Below, piece by piece: positions 59,658 to 64,000 of a DNA stretch of 64,000 nucleotides. Positions within the stretch are counted from its first letter, which is position 1; the number at the start of each line of letters is the position of its first letter. A program made the position numbers and the translations under genes. Origin of the DNA: Thermogladius calderae 1633 (lineage in GTDB: Archaea > Thermoproteota > Thermoprotei_A > Sulfolobales > Desulfurococcaceae); NCBI RefSeq assembly GCF_000264495.1, contig NC_017954.1, positions 806,001-870,000 on the forward strand, written 5' to 3'. The notes beneath the pieces are model-generated. The model did not search any database, was not told the DNA's origin, and saw only the letters and a list, made by a program, of their open reading frames with translations.

Positions 59658-60516
59658 ACCCCCTCGGGTAGATAACGCCTACTAGGATGAGCCCCTTGAA
59701 CCTCCTCCCGTCAATGTAGACGTTTTTCACACCCCTCTCCCTCATCCTCTTGTCGAACTCGTCTGGTTCTAGTTCTAGCGGGTTGTAGGCGTCTGAGGCT
59801 ATAATGAAGTTCACATTAACGGCGAAACTAGGTATCCAAGTCCAGTACTCGCCGATGTACTTGAAAGCCCTAGACAGGTTCTCTTTCACGTACAAGTACT
59901 CCTGCGTGTAGAAGTAGCTAGAGCCGGCTTGCGTGACGAGAACACCGTCCCTCTTCATTATGTTCTTCAGTTTACTGTAGAACTCGTAACTATAGAGGGG
60001 CTTCGCGGCGGGGCCCGCGTACGGGTCTGTCAGGTCTAGTATAACAACGTCGAAGTCTCTTTCACTGGCTTTCTCGACGTACACTAGTCCGTCCATGATC
60101 ACGACCTCTGCTCTAGGGTCGTGGAAGCTACCCTTGTGCATCACCTCTAGGTACTTCTTCGAGAACTCCACGACGTCTCTGTCGATGTCTACCATGACCG
60201 CCCTCTTCACCGTGCTGTGCTTCAGCACCTCCCTCAGGGTCGCCCCTTCACCGCCACCGATTATCAGGACTTTCTCGGGCTTGGGGTGTAGTGCCATAGC
60301 GGGCTGGACGAGTAGCTCGTGGTATATGTGCTCATCTGCCTCCGTGCTCTGGATGAAGTTGTCGATGACAAGGGCTTTCCCGAACCCCTCTATCTCGACG
60401 AACGCGATCTCCTGGTACGGGGTCTTCTCGACCGCGTAGACTTTGTTGACCTTCAGCACGTGCCTGGTGTACTTGCCTGCGGGTTCTAGTATGATTAACC
60501 CCTCGAACTCCACCAC
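59644..60516 (-). CDS. speE: Spermidine synthase / polyamine aminopropyltransferase
   Basis: Transfers an aminopropyl group from decarboxylated SAM to putrescine, agmatine or longer polyamines, which stabilise nucleic acids at high temperature. The 290-residue product has the SAM-type site LIIGGGEGATLREVLKH (about 84-100), VDIDRDVVEF, and the catalytic ILDLTDPYAGPA. Hyperthermophilic relatives often accept several polyamines. It starts 1 nt after the deoC stop and is probably co-transcribed from the deoC promoter. Confidence 0.94.
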   Translation of the reverse strand: MVEFEGLIILEPAGKYTRHVLKVNKVYAVEKTPYQEIAFVEIEGFGKALVIDNFIQSTEADEHIYHELLVQPAMALHPKPEKVLIIGGGEGATLREVLKHSTVKRAVMVDIDRDVVEFSKKYLEVMHKGSFHDPRAEVVIMDGLVYVEKASERDFDVVILDLTDPYAGPAAKPLYSYEFYSKLKNIMKRDGVLVTQAGSSYFYTQEYLYVKENLSRAFKYIGEYWTWIPSFAVNVNFIIASDAYNPLELEPDEFDKRMRERGVKNVYIDGRRFKGLILVGVIYPRGFTPQ

Positions 60517-60517
60517 G

Positions 60518-61237
60518 TCACCCCACCTTCATTTTGAGGAACTCCTCGATTATCTTGTCGCCCGTGCTCGTACCGATCCTAGTAGCCCCCGCGTCTATCA
60601 TGGCCAACGCGTCGAGGGCGTGCCTGATACCGCCCGAGGCCTTGACACCTATCCTCCCCTCGGCGGCCCTGTACAGCAAGCTCACGTCGTGTACTGTGGC
60701 CCCCTCGCCGAGGAAGCCGGTGCTCGTCTTAACGTAGTCGGCACCCGACTCCAGTACCAGCCTCGCTGCTTTTACTTTTTCTTCGTCGGTGAGTAGACCG
60801 GTCTCTATTATGACTTTGACGACCTCCACCCCCCTGTCCCTCGCCTCTCCCACGACCCTCTTCAGCTCGTTGAGGACGTAGTTGTAGTCGCCCGACTTAA
60901 AGGCGTTCAAGTTCATCACCACGTCTACTTCTCTGGCACCGAGCTCGGCAGCCTCAACTACCTCGGCAACCTTGACTCTCGTCGACGTGTTGCCCAAGGG
61001 GAAGCCTATTACAGTGGCTACCCTAATACCTGTGCCTCCGAGTTCAACGGCCTTCGGGACTAGGCTCAGCGGCACCACCAGCGCCTTGAAGCCGTACTTC
61101 TTGTAGTCGTTCACGTACTTCTCTAGTTGCTTGTAGTCCGACTGGGGCTTTAGTAACGTGTGGTCGATCATCGAGGCTAGCTCTCTATCACTCATTTTCC
61201 CGAGTAGCTCCAAGATCCTGCCCAAGGAACCACCCAC
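60518..61237 (-). CDS. deoC: Deoxyribose-phosphate aldolase
   Basis: Class I aldolase splitting 2-deoxyribose 5-phosphate to acetaldehyde and glyceraldehyde 3-phosphate. Catalytic features: Schiff-base Lys K170 in DYVKTSTGF, K199 in VKASGGIR, and Asp in EVDVVMNLNAF. The 239-residue size is normal. GTG 61237 coincides with the start expected from TATAATAT (about 61259-61266, minus strand); TTG 61225 with GGGTGG before it (MGRILELLG) may be the true start. speE follows in the same transcript. Confidence 0.93.
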   Translation of the reverse strand: MGGSLGRILELLGKMSDRELASMIDHTLLKPQSDYKQLEKYVNDYKKYGFKALVVPLSLVPKAVELGGTGIRVATVIGFPLGNTSTRVKVAEVVEAAELGAREVDVVMNLNAFKSGDYNYVLNELKRVVGEARDRGVEVVKVIIETGLLTDEEKVKAARLVLESGADYVKTSTGFLGEGATVHDVSLLYRAAEGRIGVKASGGIRHALDALAMIDAGATRIGTSTGDKIIEEFLKMKVG

Positions 61238-61238
61238 T

Positions 61239-61279
61239 AATAAATGGCGTGAGGGCCCATATTATACTTAGGGATTACC
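61239..61279. promoter_or_regulatory. Short divergent promoter deoC / DUF72
   Basis: TATAATATG (minus strand, about 61258-61266) serves deoC; TAATAAAT (61239-61246) is at promoter distance for TTG 61280 on the plus strand. The two promoters therefore interlock, each box lying downstream of the other's. Confidence 0.4.
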
Positions 61280-61990
61280 TTGGAGATATACGTTGGGACG
61301 AGTGGGTGGCTTTACATTTGGAACGAGGAAGGCACTTTAGACTGGTACATCGAGGAGAGCGGTTTAAACACGGTGGAGTTGAACGCGAGCTTCTATAGGT
61401 TCCCTTTCAGGAACCAGGTGTTGTCTTGGGCTAGGAAGGGCGCTGGGATCAAGTGGGCTATCAAAGTCCACAAGAGTATAACGCACGCGAGGAGGATGAG
61501 TGAGAGGGCCTTCGAGGTGTGGCTGAAGTTCAGAGACCTCTTCCAGCCCATGGACAGGATAGTCGAGTTCTACCTCTTCCAACTACCCCCGAACTTCACC
61601 TGTAAAGAGGAGAACCTAGACCGGCTGAGGAACTTCTACGACAAGACGGGGCTCGGGCAGAGGTTTGCGCTCGAGTTCAGGCACGAGTCGTGCTTCAACG
61701 AGGAAGTGGTCGAGTGGGCCAGAAGCCTCGGCCTAACACTCGTCTCGATAGACGCACCTATAGCGACATGGGTTGTGAACTCGAACGGAACTGTCTACCT
61801 CAGGTTGCACGGGCACACGGAGTGGTACGGCTACGAGTACTCCGAGAGCGAGCTCCGAGAGCTGGCCGAGAGAGTCGTGTCACAGAGACCCTCGAGAGTC
61901 TTCGTCTACTTCAACAACGACCACTACATGCTGGAGAACGCCCGTTTGATGAAGAGGATCATGGAGTCCATGGCTGGAGTATGCCAATGA
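61280..61990 (+). CDS. DUF72 (YecE-family) protein
   Basis: TIM-barrel-like protein of unknown biochemical role. Family motifs: YVGTSGWLY at the N-terminus, LNTVELNASFYRFP, FALEFRHESCF and YLRLHGHTEWYGYEYS, all conserved blocks of DUF72; the C-terminal VFVYFNNDHYMLENA is also standard. 236 residues. TTG 61280 is used. The stop overlaps the start of the RNA methylase gene by 4 bp (ATGA), so co-expression is likely. Confidence 0.9.
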   Translation: MEIYVGTSGWLYIWNEEGTLDWYIEESGLNTVELNASFYRFPFRNQVLSWARKGAGIKWAIKVHKSITHARRMSERAFEVWLKFRDLFQPMDRIVEFYLFQLPPNFTCKEENLDRLRNFYDKTGLGQRFALEFRHESCFNEEVVEWARSLGLTLVSIDAPIATWVVNSNGTVYLRLHGHTEWYGYEYSESELRELAERVVSQRPSRVFVYFNNDHYMLENARLMKRIMESMAGVCQ

Positions 61991-63006
61991 CCGACGTGTC
62001 CACGATATACAGCGAGATCTACATCGAGGCGGGTGAGAAGGCCAAGCTACTAGCGGAGAGGTACGGCTACCTCCCCTACATGGTCCAGCGCTACCTGCTA
62101 ATACTGGGCCACGAGGACACGTTGAAGCTACTGGAGGCGTTTGAGAGGCCGCTGAAACCCGTTGTGAGGGCCAACACTTTCCTAGTAGAGCCCGACAAGT
62201 TGAGGAGGAGACTCGAGGAGATGGGCTTTGGGCTGGAGAAGGTTCCGTGGTACCACGGGGCTTTCAGGGTGGTGTCTTCTCCCGGACACCCCACGATTGG
62301 GGCGACCCACGAGTACCTCAAGGGGCTCTACTACGTGCACAGGGACGCCTCGGCGCTAGCCCCAGTACTTCTACTGCTACACGAGTACAGGGGCGACGTA
62401 CTCGACGCCTGCGCGGCGCCGGGCGGGAAGGCAACGTTCGCAGCCCAGCTACTGGTTGGGCATGGTGTGGTCTACGCCAACGACATTCACCTACCCCGCC
62501 TAAGGGCCCTCGTAAGCCACTTCATGAGGATGAAGCTCCCCAACAACGTCGTCACCTGGGCTGACGCACGGCGGCTACCAAAGTCCTGGAGCAAGAGGTT
62601 CAGTAGAGTCGTAATGGACGTCCCCTGTAGCTCCGAGGGGACTATAATGAACGACCCTTCGAGGAAGACCAAGACTACACTAAAGGACCTCGCCCTGCTC
62701 GCCAAGAGGGAGATAGAGTTACTCCAAGCTGGTATCGAGATGCTCGAGCCAGAGGGTGTTCTGGCCTACATCACGTGTAGCATCGCGCCGGAAGAGAACG
62801 AGTACGTCGTGACAAAGGTCCTGGAGTCCAGGAACGACGTAGACGTCGTAGAGCCGCCGGTGAAGCTCTTCGAGTGGGACAGGGGGCTAAGCTCGTTCCA
62901 CAAGCTGGTTTTCGACGACAGGGTGAGGAGGTGTGTCAGGATATGGCCGCACAGGCACCAGATGTTCGGTTTCACCTTCTGCCTCATCACGAAGGTAAGG
63001 TGGTAG
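61987..63006 (+). CDS. NOL1/NOP2/Sun-family tRNA/rRNA m5C methyltransferase
   Basis: SAM-dependent RNA cytosine-C5 methylase, 339 residues. Motifs: LDACAAPGGKATF (SAM loop, about 139-151), MDVPCSSEGT (C214) and ITCSIAPEENE (C264, the catalytic Cys). The N-terminal part (about 1-110) is a PUA-like/RNA-binding region. ATG 61987 overlaps the DUF72 stop; although the frame is open further back through that gene in another reading frame, that extension is not credible. Its downstream neighbour is a PUA protein, a common pairing. Confidence 0.91.
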   Translation: MTDVSTIYSEIYIEAGEKAKLLAERYGYLPYMVQRYLLILGHEDTLKLLEAFERPLKPVVRANTFLVEPDKLRRRLEEMGFGLEKVPWYHGAFRVVSSPGHPTIGATHEYLKGLYYVHRDASALAPVLLLLHEYRGDVLDACAAPGGKATFAAQLLVGHGVVYANDIHLPRLRALVSHFMRMKLPNNVVTWADARRLPKSWSKRFSRVVMDVPCSSEGTIMNDPSRKTKTTLKDLALLAKREIELLQAGIEMLEPEGVLAYITCSIAPEENEYVVTKVLESRNDVDVVEPPVKLFEWDRGLSSFHKLVFDDRVRRCVRIWPHRHQMFGFTFCLITKVRW

Positions 63007-63012
63007 AGTCGT

Positions 63013-63519
63013 TTGAGGGAGAAGCGCAAGATCAAGTTCTACAACGGCCCAGCTCCTAGAGACTACGTCGCGGAGCTGCTTAGGTACTTCTCGGAAGCCT
63101 TTGGCGTAGAGGCTAGCGAGTTCTTCAACCCCAACAGGCTCGAGGAGACCTGCTTCGGGGTCGTCTGCGTCCTATACGAGGGCAGGGCTCCATCACCCCG
63201 CGCCGTGTTCTCGGGTAACGCTGTGGCCGTGGTGGTGAAAGGACACGTGGTGCTAACTCCAGTGCTCTACGAGAAGGTCTTCGGCAGGCTGGGACTGGTA
63301 GCCGCGGTCAAGGCTTCAGAGCAAGGAGTGAAGGCGTTCCTGTACGGGAAAGACCTCCTCCTCGAGAGCGTCCTGGAGATCTACCCGCCAGTCGACAGCT
63401 ACGTGGCGGTCGTGGACAGCGTAGACGGACTCGTGGTCGGTGTAGCGAGGTGGGACAGCGGGTCAAGGGTTTTCAGGAACATCTTCGACATAGGCCTATA
63501 CTTGAGGGGGTTTGGATAG
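63013..63519 (+). CDS. Nip7-like PUA-domain protein
   Basis: 168 residues. The C-terminal 80 residues contain the Nip7/PUA pattern AFLYGKDLLLESVLEIYPP, YVAVVDSVDGLVVGVARW and FDIGLYLR, an RNA-binding fold. The N-terminal half is alpha/beta and poorly conserved. In eukaryotes Nip7 works in ribosome biogenesis. TTG 63013 starts 6 nt after the methylase stop, implying an operon, so joint action in rRNA or tRNA maturation is likely (inference). Confidence 0.76.
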   Translation: MREKRKIKFYNGPAPRDYVAELLRYFSEAFGVEASEFFNPNRLEETCFGVVCVLYEGRAPSPRAVFSGNAVAVVVKGHVVLTPVLYEKVFGRLGLVAAVKASEQGVKAFLYGKDLLLESVLEIYPPVDSYVAVVDSVDGLVVGVARWDSGSRVFRNIFDIGLYLRGFG

Positions 63520-63610
63520 CTGGTTTAGGTAACGTTTTTTAAGTTTTAGTCGTTATAAGTTGAGTTCGGAGCCTGGTTCAAGTATTTGAAAGATAGCCGC
63601 GAGGTTCGTT

Positions 63611-64000
63611 ATGCCAAGAAAGATAAAGGTGAAAACGGTCTACGGGCTGACGATCGACCTAGTAATCGACAAGACGGAGAAGGACAAGGTCCTGGTGGTC
63701 TTACCGGACGGTAAACAAGTTGAGATGAAGGTCATTAAACACGGCCCTGACAGGGTCATCCTGGACTACGACGGGGTGTACTTCTCTATCCTACTGGCGG
63801 GCGAGCACGCGTACATCAACACCCAGCCCCTGCTCGTGAGCAGTATCTCGGAGATCTACGAGACGCCGGTAAAGAAGAAAGTATCCGAGGAGGCGAGACC
63901 CGTAGAGACGGGCAGTAGGGTTATCAAGGCCCCTATTTCCGGGAGGATAGTGGAGGTCAAGGTGAAGAAGGGGGACAAGGTCAAGCAAGGCGATGTCGTC
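63611..64000 (+). CDS. Biotinyl carrier-type protein of a carboxylase (3' end outside window)
   Basis: ATG 63611 opens a frame that continues to the right edge; 130 codons are visible. Residues about 1-90 form an N-terminal domain (MPRKIKVKTVYGLTIDLVIDK in part), and from about 108 the biotinyl/lipoyl barrel begins (VIKAPISGRIVEVKVKKGDKV). The biotin-accepting MKM motif would lie just beyond the edge. A TATA-like GTTATAAG is at 63554-63561. It is the expected partner of the biotin carboxylase at 17920-19431. Confidence 0.82.
   Translation, partial: MPRKIKVKTVYGLTIDLVIDKTEKDKVLVVLPDGKQVEMKVIKHGPDRVILDYDGVYFSILLAGEHAYINTQPLLVSSISEIYETPVKKKVSEEARPVETGSRVIKAPISGRIVEVKVKKGDKVKQGDVV

Noticed and set aside
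61690-61986. Extended start of the RNA methylase inside the DUF72 gene
   Set aside because: 99 extra residues in the wrong frame of a conserved gene; ATG 61987 in an ATGA overlap gives the family length.

Overview
The window looks like a GC-rich chromosomal segment of a hyperthermophilic crenarchaeon, most likely Desulfurococcales. A Thermogladius-like genome is my best guess, not a demonstrated identity. The reasons are the archaeal information-processing genes (archaeal-type LeuRS, Hjc resolvase, PIN-ATPase-KH protein, NSUN-type RNA methylase beside a Nip7-like PUA protein), A/T-rich TATA-like boxes 25-30 nt before starts, many TTG/GTG starts with GGTGG/GGAGG ribosome sites, a P. furiosus-type ferredoxin, and Thr-rich stalks on surface proteins. 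Packing is very tight. I see no rRNA, tRNA, CRISPR array, insertion sequence or prophage.

Layout. 1-4220: phosphate uptake (pstS-pstC-pstA, minus strand, cut by the left edge) divergent from an AbrB-PhoU regulator, with an 18-bp palindrome between them. 4200-9381: a dolichyl-phosphate-sugar-type glycosyltransferase, leucyl-tRNA synthetase and a cyclic-amidohydrolase. 9445-15213: a MarC protein, then a BMP-type nucleoside-like ABC importer. 15304-19431: a membrane protein, a candidate C/D-box sRNA, an Asp-ligand ferredoxin, an M20 peptidase with no ordinary start codon at its expected N-terminus, and a biotin carboxylase; a biotinyl carrier protein starts at the right edge. 19581-26968: an eight-gene membrane complex that is complex I-like in composition (B, C+D fusion, I+A fusion, H, J, K, L, M/N) yet keeps all four [NiFe]-site cysteines, so I read it as an energy-converting hydrogenase. 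27089-30985: PEP synthase and a COG2403 P-loop protein.

30975-43889 is a surface-protein region: two secreted metallophosphoesterases, a secreted protein of unknown role and an iron-type solute-binding protein, all with the same signal peptide / ectodomain / Thr-rich stalk / C-terminal membrane anchor plan, followed by a fused double permease, an ABC ATPase and a small cytoplasmic phosphodiesterase. The pinA-like gene and hjc sit tail to tail inside this region. 43858-51021 holds a small kinase-like gene, two convergent small DNA-binding proteins, an Ntn asparaginase, a 5-formyl-THF cyclo-ligase family protein, a flavin reductase-like protein, an ACT-domain protein, an amidohydrolase and a DUF2299-like protein.

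51080-59657 contains two export-type ABC systems facing each other. The minus-strand operon is HD protein, LolD/MacB-type ATPase, a secreted protein of about 1180 residues built from tandem repeats of about 120 residues, and a MacB/FtsX-type permease. The plus-strand operon is a PadR regulator, ABC-2 ATPase and ABC-2 permease. Two copies of the same 16-bp inverted repeat sit on the two predicted transcription starts. The window ends with speE-deoC, a DUF72 gene, the RNA methylase pair and the carrier protein. Energy logic (inference): fermentation reduces ferredoxin, the hydrogenase oxidises it to H2 while pumping ions, and PEP synthase supplies gluconeogenesis.
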